Source of the DNA: JAFGPS01 sp964628465
GTDB lineage: Bacteria; Planctomycetota; Phycisphaerae; Sedimentisphaerales; Anaerobacaceae
Length of the DNA stretch: 64,000 bases
Direction of reading: 5' to 3'
Assembly (NCBI GenBank): GCA_964628465.1
Contig: CAZVOA010000008.1
Span: 45,714 to 109,713 of the forward strand
Shown: positions 1 to 8,816 of the stretch, piece after piece
Layout: each line of letters starts with the position of its first letter
Numbering within the stretch: the stretch's first letter is position 1
Notes under the pieces: model-generated
The model's database searches: none
Told to the model about the DNA's origin: nothing
What the model saw: only the letters and a program-made list of their open reading frames with translations
Program-made: the position numbers and the translations under genes

Positions 1-206
1 TGTGACACTATAAAAATACTTGAATTTTGATCAGAAATATCTGTGAATAAAGAAAAAATAAATGCGGCTAAAACAAGAATATATGCGAAACGAAGAAGAT
101 AGCTCCTTCTTCTCCTGCTCGATATTAACAGTTCTTTCATAAATATCGGCCCGAAAAAACGGCTTGGATTTATGTATTCGAGAATATTTATTATAGTATT
201 TTTCAT
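1..206 (-). CDS. ABC-2 type permease, fourth tandem paralog (partial, N-terminus only)
   Basis: The reading frame opens at an ATG at 206-204 and runs off the window edge, giving the first 68 residues. It begins MKNTIINILEYINPSRFFGP and carries the signature shared by the three complete paralogs upstream in transcription order: a GP-x3-KEL-x2-SSRRRR-x-Y-x-LR block just before the first membrane segment. It follows the stop of the preceding permease by 16 bases, so it belongs to the same operon. The rest of the gene lies outside the window. Assignment to the ABC-2 permease family is by similarity to its neighbours. Confidence 0.8.
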   Translation of the reverse strand, partial: MKNTIINILEYINPSRFFGPIFMKELLISSRRRRSYLLRFAYILVLAAFIFSLFTDISDQNSSIFIVS

Positions 207-222
207 AAAAATAAAGCTAATC

Positions 223-2007
223 TTAAATATTTTTTCTAAACAAACATTTCGCACGCCACGCGAAAATGACACCAGTAATTATATAACCTATTGAAATAAT
301 ATTCATCCAATGAAAATAATTAAAATATTTATGAGAATTGCCAGCCCATCTAATGTATTGACGAAATGAAAACATGTCGGATGTCATGACAGTTCGTGTT
401 AAGGTAAACGGATTGATATTTATCCTGTTATCCATTATTAATTCAATAAAGAAATATCTTGAAAAACCATAAGGTAAATTGGGAACAATTACTTGAGGAA
501 ATATAACCCATAACGCAAAAATAAATATAAAACACGCAATGATAGCGGAATTTGTGTTTTTAAATCGAGAACTGAAATAAAGACCGGCTCCATAAAGAAA
601 TACAATTATTCCAATCATGAGGAAGTTAAGAATAAATATCGCTTTTATAGCTTTGTTAAAAATTGTTAAGAATGTACATAGATAAATAAACAGCATAACC
701 CATATTGGCAAAATTCGCCTTAAAATCCCAACAAACTTACCCGACATAATCTGCCAATCGGACAGCGGCGTCATCAACAGAGAACACCATGTTTGAGATT
801 CCTTCTCGGAAGCAATACATCTGACAGAAAAGAAAACAGTTGAAAAGACTCCAATTCCCATGAATATATAAAGATAAAAAACTAATACATCCTTATATCC
901 ATATCCTTCGGCTAAATATGGAAATATATACATTGCTACAATCATTATCACTTCAATAATAATTATGATTACAGCGTACATCTTCTCCCTGCTCGAGAAT
1001 TTAGTTTTCATCTCTTTCCACGCGATGGCAGGTCCCCAGACACGCCTAATTACGCCGTCACCTTCAGTATTTGTTTTCCTGGGTTCAAAGAATTTATCGC
1101 AGAAGGTATCTGTCTGTCTAAGAAATCTTTTCCAAATACTTCTTTGCCCGAAAGCATTCGCAAGGGCAATCTTTCTTAGCAACCGGGACGCTATCCATAA
1201 AATTATAAAAGATATTAAAAGAAAAATAATGCAGTATAAAACACATTGCCGGTTCACGTTATTTATACCATATAGACGAGAATTTTCTGTAATACTGCTA
1301 AGTAAAGAAAACGGATTGTTCTGATTTAGAAATGCTTTCGGAACAAAATATCTCTCTCTTAAAAGTCTTGTGAAATTCAAATCCCTTATTCCGTAAAGAA
1401 AACTAAGAATTGATAAGGTGACAATAATTACGATATAAGTTCTACGGAACAATACAGATAAGAATAAACTTAAAGAGCCTGCAAAAATAACCGCAACCAA
1501 AGTTATGGAAAGGCTTGTCGCAATATAATTCCATGATACGCCGCCGAAGATACGAATTATCGCTAAAAGAGGCAGGCTAATTGATATAAGAAGTAATATC
1601 TGGAACAACTTGCTTAAAAGTTTGCCCATGACAATTTGAAAACTGGTGACAGGCGTGGTTAAGAGAACTCCTAATGTCCTATGGTAAATTTCATTGCTGA
1701 TGGAATTGCAAAACAATATCACTGCTATTAATTGAGTCGCGATAAACTGAAACTGTATTATAGTTACAGTTATCATTCTCCCCGCTTCCGCTTGACGTGA
1801 TGTTTGAAATGTCATACTCCTGTTCAATACTACAACGTTTTTCCATGCAATTGCGACGAAAAATAATAACGCGACAACATAAATTGACCTCAATAAATAA
1901 TTTCTCCTGTGCCTGCTGGATACGCGCATTTCTTTATCGAGGAAAGGCCCTGTCAGCCATTCCATGTTTATAAATTTCTTAATCGTATTATTGATAGCAG
2001 CAATCAT
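223..2007 (-). CDS. ABC-2 type transporter permease, two-half (594 aa)
   Basis: Predicted polytopic inner-membrane subunit of an ABC-2 exporter. About twelve hydrophobic segments fall into two halves. Each half has a cytoplasmic KE motif (DKEMRVSSR near residue 25, WKEMKTKFSSR near 335) followed by an E-x-x-x-x-TL/W-x-x-LL-x-TP-x-x-x-x-QI-x-x-GK loop (first near 105-130, second near 405-430). This indicates an internal duplication of an ABC-2 half-permease. The C-terminus ends in FRKNI, as in its paralogs. The start abuts the stop of the previous permease with no spacing, which implies translational coupling. The single ATPase of the cluster (5610-6536) is the likely partner. Substrate unknown; a GldF/GldG-like envelope function is an inference from the family. 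Confidence 0.85.
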   Translation of the reverse strand: MIAAINNTIKKFINMEWLTGPFLDKEMRVSSRHRRNYLLRSIYVVALLFFVAIAWKNVVVLNRSMTFQTSRQAEAGRMITVTIIQFQFIATQLIAVILFCNSISNEIYHRTLGVLLTTPVTSFQIVMGKLLSKLFQILLLISISLPLLAIIRIFGGVSWNYIATSLSITLVAVIFAGSLSLFLSVLFRRTYIVIIVTLSILSFLYGIRDLNFTRLLRERYFVPKAFLNQNNPFSLLSSITENSRLYGINNVNRQCVLYCIIFLLISFIILWIASRLLRKIALANAFGQRSIWKRFLRQTDTFCDKFFEPRKTNTEGDGVIRRVWGPAIAWKEMKTKFSSREKMYAVIIIIIEVIMIVAMYIFPYLAEGYGYKDVLVFYLYIFMGIGVFSTVFFSVRCIASEKESQTWCSLLMTPLSDWQIMSGKFVGILRRILPIWVMLFIYLCTFLTIFNKAIKAIFILNFLMIGIIVFLYGAGLYFSSRFKNTNSAIIACFIFIFALWVIFPQVIVPNLPYGFSRYFFIELIMDNRININPFTLTRTVMTSDMFSFRQYIRWAGNSHKYFNYFHWMNIISIGYIITGVIFAWRAKCLFRKNI

Positions 2008-3849
2008 TTAAATAATGTTTTTCCTGAATCTTCTTTTCGCAAGCCACGCAAACAAAACACCGAAAGAACTGTAAAATATCATAATATAAAAAAGCAGTTT
2101 CGTTGTTGGATACACTTTACTGAAATTTCCCAATAAAGAAAAATTGCTCCAATGATATCTCAATTCGGTAAGACTTAAATCAGCATTTCCGTTACCCCCG
2201 ACAGCATCCATAATAGCTCCAATCTGGACAAAAGGATTTAGATAGTAATATAAACCGGAGAAGCTTCTATAAAAACTCGTTAAACCAAAAATCGATGATA
2301 TTATACTAACAATAATCGGCACAAATACCCACACGAAAAGAATCGTAACAAAGCAGCTAATAATTGCCCATGTAGTTTTTTTGTATAATGAACTTAAATA
2401 AATACCGAAGCCCGTAAGAAATACTATCAGACCGGTTAGAACTATTGATATTTGCAGGAAACCTATAGGATGAATGTATCCAACTATGGTAAATAAAATA
2501 ACGTGCGCTGCCAGCAACAGCCAGACCGGCAGACATTTATAAAATATACTTAATGCTTTTCCGAATAAAATTTGCCAATCGCTAAGCGGCGTTATAAGTA
2601 ATATCGGCCAGGCGGAAGACTCTTTTTCGGATGTGATGCACGATACAGAAAGAACGATATTGAAAATTATTCCTATGATGAAAAACATAACAACATATAA
2701 TGTGTGCACAAATCCTTCTTTAAGGCAATTACTCGCGTAGCAAACAAGATATGTCATGAACAGACTTATAATAGTAACGACAAAACCGATTTTATTATTA
2801 GTCCTGTCAATTCCCTGAATCAGCGGCTTCCTGATTTCTTTCCAGAACACCGGCGGACCGGCTACTTCTCTTATCGAACCTGTATATTCTTCAAGCTTGT
2901 TTTTCTTATCTTTTGCAAAAGATAACCTTAACCTGGAGAAAAGATCGAGTTCTCCCAAAATCTGCCGTAAAGCGACTTTGCGAACAACTTTAACTGAAAA
3001 AGCAAGGATAAGAGCGGATAAAATCAACATGATAATGCAATGAACTGGCCAGAAATAAAAAGTCGTTGCCGATGAAGGAGAAAGCATAATAAGAGTATTT
3101 ATTGACATTGTACCGATAGGATTGAAATAAAGAAAGGCATGCAATATTGGGGAGTTGGAAATGCTATTGCCAAAAACTAGTATACTTATCAATATATGAC
3201 CGAATATTCCTGCTATTATTATAGGCAAGAAAAAATAAAAAACACCAAGAGCAAAAACTGTTTTAATAATAACAACATAGGAATGGACATTTTTGATGGA
3301 AAAAACAAGACTGATTGAGCCGGCAAAAATCGCCGCGGTAAGAGTAATAAAAAAACTCGATATAATATAATGCCAGGACACACCTCCGAAAACACGTATA
3401 ACAGCAAGAATCGGGAGACTTATTGTCAGCAAAATGATAATTTGCAGCATTTTGCTGAACAATTTACCAATTATGATTTGCAAACTATTGATGGGAGTAG
3501 TCATTAATACTCCAAGCGTGCGGTGATATATTTCGTCACTGATGGAGTTGCTTAAAAGTATAACAGCCATTATCTGTGCGGCGAAAAACTGGAATAAAAC
3601 AATAGTCATAACAATGCTTTGACCGATTTCCGCAAGCCGAGATTTCTGATATACATTCGAGCCGGATAAATGGTCAACACTGAGCCATGCTGCCCCAACA
3701 AAGGTTATAAGAAGAATTACATATGCAAAACGCAGGAAGTAATTTCGCCTTCTTCTGCTTGAAATGCGAAGTTCCTTATCGAATAAAGGACCAGTCAGCC
3801 AGAAGAATCTGAAAAAATTAATAACAGGTTTAACACCAACGTTTATCAT
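2008..3849 (-). CDS. ABC-2 type transporter permease, two-half (613 aa)
   Basis: Paralog of the proteins encoded on either side. It keeps the N-terminal WLTGPLFDKELRISSRRRRN block, two copies of the E-x4-TL/W-LL-TP-x4-QI-x2-GK loop (the second reads SEKESSAWPILLITPLSDWQ), a mid-protein WKEIRKP motif, and the FRKNII tail. About twelve membrane segments are predicted in two homologous halves. No clear Shine-Dalgarno sequence precedes the ATG at 3849, so coupling to the upstream gene 12 bases away may drive translation. Role: membrane channel of an ABC-2 exporter of unknown substrate. The length is roughly double that of a simple ABC-2 permease because of the internal duplication. Confidence 0.85.
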   Translation of the reverse strand: MINVGVKPVINFFRFFWLTGPLFDKELRISSRRRRNYFLRFAYVILLITFVGAAWLSVDHLSGSNVYQKSRLAEIGQSIVMTIVLFQFFAAQIMAVILLSNSISDEIYHRTLGVLMTTPINSLQIIIGKLFSKMLQIIILLTISLPILAVIRVFGGVSWHYIISSFFITLTAAIFAGSISLVFSIKNVHSYVVIIKTVFALGVFYFFLPIIIAGIFGHILISILVFGNSISNSPILHAFLYFNPIGTMSINTLIMLSPSSATTFYFWPVHCIIMLILSALILAFSVKVVRKVALRQILGELDLFSRLRLSFAKDKKNKLEEYTGSIREVAGPPVFWKEIRKPLIQGIDRTNNKIGFVVTIISLFMTYLVCYASNCLKEGFVHTLYVVMFFIIGIIFNIVLSVSCITSEKESSAWPILLITPLSDWQILFGKALSIFYKCLPVWLLLAAHVILFTIVGYIHPIGFLQISIVLTGLIVFLTGFGIYLSSLYKKTTWAIISCFVTILFVWVFVPIIVSIISSIFGLTSFYRSFSGLYYYLNPFVQIGAIMDAVGGNGNADLSLTELRYHWSNFSLLGNFSKVYPTTKLLFYIMIFYSSFGVLFAWLAKRRFRKNII

Positions 3850-3861
3850 ATAAGTAAATAT

Positions 3862-5565
3862 TTAGAAAATATTCTTTCTTAGGTTTCTTTCCGCTTTTCT
3901 CAAATAGAGCAAACCTAAACTACCAACTATCAATATATAGACAAAAGACATTATAAGGCTGTACCATGAAATATATCTTGAAAAACCAGTTGGCCTATAC
4001 AGAAGAACAAAAAACATATTAAACAAAACGTTAATCAAGCCGAAGCCGCCATAAATAATTACGATATAAGTTAGAATAGTATTTACAATAGCCGTTGTTG
4101 AACTTTTAGAGCGAACACCATGATATACCCCGCAACAAGAAACAAAAAAAACAGAAGCTGCTAAACTTATTATTGAAAGAGGTACTTGAATAAGTTTCAG
4201 AAAGAAATTAACGGAATTATGGCTCATTAAGGTAATGAACGTTGGTATTAGATAAAGAATAAATAAAGGAATATTTTTCAATATTGCAGCTTTAACTTTT
4301 CCCCGGATAATATCTTTATCATCAATAGGTGACACAAGCAGCATCGATAAAGTGCGTCCTTCTTTTTCACGTGCAATACTGCTTGCTGAAGCCGCCGCAA
4401 GTCGAAGTATCATAATAAAATATATTGCCAACCTGACAAACGAGCTTATTTGAAGAGGTGCTATTCTGGAAATGTTATAGTATCTAAAAGCCTGGATTGC
4501 AGATAAGATTAAAGCCAATGCAATTACAATATAGATAAATTTGCTTGTCCAACCCTCACCCAGGAAACCATTATACATTTCTTTCCATATAATCGGGGCG
4601 CCTATAACTCTTTTAATATTACCCTTGTATTCATAATAATGTGCTACTTCTTCACCTTTTTCATTCCTGATTACTTTCTTTGATTCATTATTTTTATGAA
4701 TAACAGAGAAGCTTCTAAGGGCAGCATAACGAACTTTCCATACCGATATTCCAAGTATAATACCGGAAAGACATAATAAATATAAACAATTAATCCCCCA
4801 AAAATAAGCTGGAGTAGAACCTGGAAACATTGTTTGGGTCGCTACAAATAACACCCAGAAAGGATTGGTTGATATCAATGTATCTCGTATTGTTGAAGTG
4901 TAACCTAATCCTACACCGGCTGACAAAATGGGAAGAAACGCAAAAATAAAAAGATAAATTATAGTTTCAAGAACAATAACACTATAAGCCTGGCGATAAA
5001 ATATTGATAAAAATAAACTTAAAGAACCTGTGAAGATTAAAGCACTTATTGTGACGCATAAACTAAGCACTACATAATCCCATGAGATGCCTCCGAAAAC
5101 ACGAATAATTGCCAAAAGAGGTAAACTAATAGCAAGCAATAAGAATATCTGTAATAATTTACTAAAGAACTTACCCGTGACAATCTGGAAACTATTTACA
5201 GGCGTAGTCATAAGGACATTAAGTGAGCCTGTACGTATTTCATCGCTTATCGAAGAACTAAGCATAACCATCGCAAGAATCTGAGAAATAATAAACTGAA
5301 ACCAGACAATCACAATAGTAATTAATCTGCCAATTTCCGCTGATCTTGAAGCCTGATATAAAGGTGAGTTTGGAGTACGAACAGTAATAATGGATGTAAG
5401 TGACACAAACAAAATAAAGAGGCACAGTAATATAATATAGACTGAGCGAAGAAAATAATTCTTTTTCTTGCGGCTTGAGACACGAAGCTCTTTATCTAAA
5501 ATCGGTCCGAAAATCCACACAGGATTTAAATAATCCCAAATAATATTTATTGGTTCCGCTTTCAT
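3862..5565 (-). CDS. ABC-2 type transporter permease, two-half (567 aa)
   Basis: First permease of the tandem series in transcription order. It has the same architecture: an N-terminal WIFGPILDKELRVSSRKKKN block, a first SDEIRTGSLNVLMTTPVNSF loop, a mid-protein APIIWKEM motif, a second AREKEGRTLSMLLVSPIDDK loop and a LRKNIF tail. The second half is the most divergent of the series (DDKDI where the others have SDWQI). About twelve membrane segments are predicted. A 44-base gap holding a short palindromic repeat separates it from the ABC ATPase gene ahead of it, with which it should form a transporter. Confidence 0.85.
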   Translation of the reverse strand: MKAEPINIIWDYLNPVWIFGPILDKELRVSSRKKKNYFLRSVYIILLCLFILFVSLTSIITVRTPNSPLYQASRSAEIGRLITIVIVWFQFIISQILAMVMLSSSISDEIRTGSLNVLMTTPVNSFQIVTGKFFSKLLQIFLLLAISLPLLAIIRVFGGISWDYVVLSLCVTISALIFTGSLSLFLSIFYRQAYSVIVLETIIYLFIFAFLPILSAGVGLGYTSTIRDTLISTNPFWVLFVATQTMFPGSTPAYFWGINCLYLLCLSGIILGISVWKVRYAALRSFSVIHKNNESKKVIRNEKGEEVAHYYEYKGNIKRVIGAPIIWKEMYNGFLGEGWTSKFIYIVIALALILSAIQAFRYYNISRIAPLQISSFVRLAIYFIMILRLAAASASSIAREKEGRTLSMLLVSPIDDKDIIRGKVKAAILKNIPLFILYLIPTFITLMSHNSVNFFLKLIQVPLSIISLAASVFFVSCCGVYHGVRSKSSTTAIVNTILTYIVIIYGGFGLINVLFNMFFVLLYRPTGFSRYISWYSLIMSFVYILIVGSLGLLYLRKAERNLRKNIF

Positions 5566-5583
5566 CTTTTATGTTACACGTAA

Positions 5584-5608
5584 GGTGTGCATAGCACACC
5601 CTACTAAT
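5584..5608. repeat. Short palindromic intergenic repeat, family R1
   Basis: GGTGTGC and GCACACC form a 7-bp stem round a 3-base loop (5584-5600), followed by CTACTAAT. Read on the minus strand it begins ATTAGTAGGGTGTG. Related copies lie at 8701-8755 and 35194-35215, sharing the GTAGGGTGYG start. It sits in the 44-base gap between the ABC ATPase and the first ABC-2 permease, where it could act as an RNA hairpin in the message. Confidence 0.7.
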
Positions 5609-5609
5609 G

Positions 5610-6536
5610 TTAATGTACGATTCCTTTTGTCAACTGGAGGAATGCGTCATCGAGTTTCATCTGTTCTGGTTGTATCGCAATGACATCCAAATTCGCGTTT
5701 ACCAAAGTTCGGGCAATCAGGCCATCGATATTTTCACCTTCTTTGAATGTTACCGAAATATAGTTTTTATTTGGCTGAACCTGGTGTATCTGCGGCAAAG
5801 CTGACAATAATTCAATGGCTTTTTCCTGATTATCAACAACCTGAACGCGAACCTTTGTATGGATTCCCAGTCTCGGACGAATTTCTTCTATCGTGCCGCT
5901 ATATACCAACTGGCCGTGTTCGATAATTCCAACTTGGTCGCATATTTCTTCCAGTTCGCTGAGAATATGACTGGAAATCATTATTGTTTTTCCCATTTTT
6001 TTCAGTTCGCGCAATAATTCCCTGATTTCGATTCTCGCTCTTGGGTCAAGTCCGCTGGCCGGTTCATCAAGAATCAAAACTTTCGGGTCATGAATCAGAA
6101 CCCGCGCAAGTCCGAGCCGCTGCTGCATACCTCGTGACAGACTATCAACCGTAGCGGCCTTCTTGACCTGCAAATCAGTTAGCTCAAGGACACCTTCGAC
6201 GATTGATTTTCTTTTAGCCCGCTCGATACCAAAAGCCGCCGCGAAAAATTCCAGATACTCGAATACTTTCAGGTCATCATATACTCCCATAAAATCAGGC
6301 ATATAACCTATAACTCTGCGAACTTTCTGCCCATTTCTGGCTACATCGAGACCATCTATTAAAGCCTGGCCGCGTGTAGGTTCCATCAGGGTGACAAGAA
6401 TACGCATAGAAGTAGTTTTACCTGCGCCGTTTGGGCCGATAAATCCGAAAATGTCACCCTGCTTTATAAATAAATTAAGGTCGTCAACCGCGGTTAAATT
6501 GCCAAATACTTTTGTTAAATGTTTTATTTCTATCAT
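5610..6536 (-). CDS. ABC transporter ATP-binding protein (ABC-2 exporter type, 308 aa)
   Basis: Nucleotide-binding subunit that should drive the tandem ABC-2 permeases. Counting from MIEIKHL: Walker A GPNGAGKTT at 34-42, a GYMPDF Q-loop-equivalent at 77-82, signature LSRGMQQR at 133-140, Walker B VLILDEP at 153-159 followed by ASGLDP, then the switch His in SSHILSE. The C-terminal 90 residues form the extra domain usual in ABC-2 ATPases. I chose the ATG at 6536 because a GAGG ribosome site lies just upstream and the family normally starts at this point. A longer frame back to 6569 would overlap the previous gene and lacks a ribosome site. The 13-base gap to the previous gene supports an operon. 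Confidence 0.93.
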   Translation of the reverse strand: MIEIKHLTKVFGNLTAVDDLNLFIKQGDIFGFIGPNGAGKTTSMRILVTLMEPTRGQALIDGLDVARNGQKVRRVIGYMPDFMGVYDDLKVFEYLEFFAAAFGIERAKRKSIVEGVLELTDLQVKKAATVDSLSRGMQQRLGLARVLIHDPKVLILDEPASGLDPRARIEIRELLRELKKMGKTIMISSHILSELEEICDQVGIIEHGQLVYSGTIEEIRPRLGIHTKVRVQVVDNQEKAIELLSALPQIHQVQPNKNYISVTFKEGENIDGLIARTLVNANLDVIAIQPEQMKLDDAFLQLTKGIVH

Positions 6537-6549
6537 TTCCTGTTCCCTC

Positions 6550-8787
6550 TTATTTTGGAAAAACAACAAGACGTGCTAATTGTATATGTTCTTCGCTAAC
6601 TGAATGTTTCTTAATTTTAAACGATACCGGAGCGTTGCGGTATGTCACACAAACAATTGATGCTCCATTACTGAGATAATTATTCATAGCCTGTGTTCTC
6701 TGGAGAGTTCCCTGCGCAAAACAAGCGGCTTCATTTCTATAATTACCATAACCTGAACCTCCGTGCTGAGAAATTGTGGTAAAATCACTAATATTTTTAC
6801 TCCAATAATTTAATTGTGCAATTCTTTCTCTGAACTCCTGAACTCCATGAGCTTGAACCGTGCTGAATTGTATTCCACGATTTTTGTCAACCATGACATA
6901 GCCGCTCATAATATCGGCGTCTGATTCATTTTTAATGGTAACAATGATTTCGTCCCCATTGCGGTGCACATCGGCACTGAACGGCATTTCCTCTATCGGT
7001 GATTCGGTAAGCATACACTGTATATCCCAAATATTAACGGGTAAGGATTCGAGCAGATTCCCGCCGTCTTCCTGGATGCAATAGATTCTTCTGCTTCCGA
7101 TTTCGTTGCGATAGGAATATAATTGATCCTGCGTTGGTGCTATACCGGACCACCACTGGTTCGGCAGAATATTTTCAAGCTCATAGCTGTCACTTTTTGA
7201 AGCGAATAAGCCGCTGTATTGAGTTGACCATGCGGTATTTTCATCTTTGATGCCGTCAATGACAGAGACTACTCTTAATTGCATTTTACCGCCTCGCAAA
7301 TATTGGACACCGTAATACGCACCGACAGTAAATACAATTATCCAGAAAGAACATGTCAGCCATGTCAAAGGCAAACGATCTATATGCTTCAGAATTTTAT
7401 AATCTACCGGGCCAAGTAAAATTGCCAGTGCGCCCAATAATAAAATTACAAACCAGACACTTAATGGTTTTATATCCTGATATAGGAATTCCATCACTTT
7501 ATTATTTAAAGAATACGCACTCCCAATTTCCCATGAATTTTGATTTCTTATTGGTGGGATCCTAATTGGCTGGCCATATTGGTTCACATTTGTACCTGAT
7601 TCAGGGACATATTCGATTCTTCTTTGTGCCAGTATTGTATTTTCTCCAGAGGCTTCAGGTTTTATAATTGTCTTAATTAAACTTACCCAGAAACTGGATT
7701 TGTACGCATCCTGAGAATAACTGAAATCTTCGGGATCGAAACCTAATATTCCTATTGTACCGAAACCAACATTTCCTATTCCGAACAAATATTGATTTTC
7801 CTGGTATAAATCACCTTCATAATGTTTTACACCCTGTTTCGGAACAAGAGGCTTGAGAGTAACAGTTTCAGAACTATTTCCAGACAATTGCCACTTAAAA
7901 AGCTGCTGCTGTGAAATATTTATTTGTTTTGCTTCCATATAATCAAAAGGAAGAATCTTTGTAAGAGGATTTTCGCCCATAGGCGGCTTGCTTCCCAAAA
8001 CAATAAGCAACCTGCCGCCGTTCGATACCCATTCAGCAATAGCATTTAACTGCTGCTCTTTAAATTGTCCCCAGTCAGGATCGTAAAGAATAAGCAAATC
8101 AAGTGAAACAAAACCAGTCCAGTCCCAAGGTGCCATGTTAATTTGTTTATTGCCTACATATACTGAACCTTGATTATTTTTATAATAGCAGGTGGTTTGT
8201 TTTTCCAAACCAATAATACCAAATTTACCTGCTCCAATTACTCCAATCAGCATATCCTGTTCCTGAAGCGCAGGGATTTTATTCTGAGTCATCATTATAT
8301 TACGATCCTCACTCCAGACAGTTTTTCTTCTTCCGCTAATATTATCAAGCCTGAGACTGCACCTTTGATTCGTATATGCAATCTTTGTCACCATTGGTAT
8401 ATATTCAGTCAAATCGGGAGTAAGAATAAGTTGTGGGAATATTATATTCAACGTATTCAAACCATCCTGTTGAGATGTAAGAGTTAATTCTCCTTGAAAT
8501 GGTTTTTCAAGGGTTGTGTTAATTGTGATTTCAATTGGAGTCCATTCCATTGGTCGAAAATAGTTGCCCCAACCGAAAAATACATCGATATTAAAAATTG
8601 ATTTATCCTTTGCTAAAGTCGAATTGCTCGAGACAAGAAGGGAAACTAAACATAAAACAAATATAAATACCCTCTTGAATATATCTGAAGTAGTGTGTGT
8701 GGCAACGCACCATTTTTTATGTTTTATTTGGTGCGTTGACACGCACCCTACTAATACTTTTTCCCGCTTTATATTTTTTTTCAACAT
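6550..8787 (-). CDS. Large secreted/membrane protein with GATase-like region (745 aa)
   Basis: Predicted envelope protein. After an unusually long N-terminal stretch comes a hydrophobic signal-like segment (about residues 40-58). An extracytoplasmic region follows, with a GATase/ThuA-like core (LDLLILYDPDWG, then EWVSNGGRLLIVLGS near 230-260), and then two membrane segments near residues 440-490. A further soluble domain ends the protein. This layout is common in planctomycete operons with MoxR and VWA proteins and resembles the GldG-like partner of ABC-2 exporters, though I cannot assign a family with certainty. The ATG at 8787 is preceded by GTGAGG. Residues about 15-34 are encoded by a palindromic repeat of family R1 (8701-8755) read in frame, so the N-terminus may be a recent extension. 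No alternative ATG, GTG or TTG lies between the repeat and the signal segment. Confidence 0.75.
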   Translation of the reverse strand: MLKKNIKREKVLVGCVSTHQIKHKKWCVATHTTSDIFKRVFIFVLCLVSLLVSSNSTLAKDKSIFNIDVFFGWGNYFRPMEWTPIEITINTTLEKPFQGELTLTSQQDGLNTLNIIFPQLILTPDLTEYIPMVTKIAYTNQRCSLRLDNISGRRKTVWSEDRNIMMTQNKIPALQEQDMLIGVIGAGKFGIIGLEKQTTCYYKNNQGSVYVGNKQINMAPWDWTGFVSLDLLILYDPDWGQFKEQQLNAIAEWVSNGGRLLIVLGSKPPMGENPLTKILPFDYMEAKQINISQQQLFKWQLSGNSSETVTLKPLVPKQGVKHYEGDLYQENQYLFGIGNVGFGTIGILGFDPEDFSYSQDAYKSSFWVSLIKTIIKPEASGENTILAQRRIEYVPESGTNVNQYGQPIRIPPIRNQNSWEIGSAYSLNNKVMEFLYQDIKPLSVWFVILLLGALAILLGPVDYKILKHIDRLPLTWLTCSFWIIVFTVGAYYGVQYLRGGKMQLRVVSVIDGIKDENTAWSTQYSGLFASKSDSYELENILPNQWWSGIAPTQDQLYSYRNEIGSRRIYCIQEDGGNLLESLPVNIWDIQCMLTESPIEEMPFSADVHRNGDEIIVTIKNESDADIMSGYVMVDKNRGIQFSTVQAHGVQEFRERIAQLNYWSKNISDFTTISQHGGSGYGNYRNEAACFAQGTLQRTQAMNNYLSNGASIVCVTYRNAPVSFKIKKHSVSEEHIQLARLVVFPK
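8701..8755. repeat. Family R1 palindromic repeat inside a coding region
   Basis: GGTGCGT and ACGCACC form a tight hairpin at 8730-8747. A further GGCAACGCACC arm at 8701-8711 pairs with the same GGTGCG unit, and the R1 tail CTACTAAT follows at 8748-8755. It is intergenic at the other two sites (5584-5608, 35194-35215) but here it is translated on the minus strand as part of the N-terminus of the 745-residue protein, upstream of the signal segment. Confidence 0.75.
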
Positions 8788-8816
8788 ATGTAAACCTCAC
8801 CTGATTTCATATTTAA

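Noticed and set aside
965..1324. Plus-strand frame of 119 codons inside an ABC-2 permease gene
   Set aside because: It is the antisense of a membrane-protein gene with clear motifs, so it is a shadow frame.
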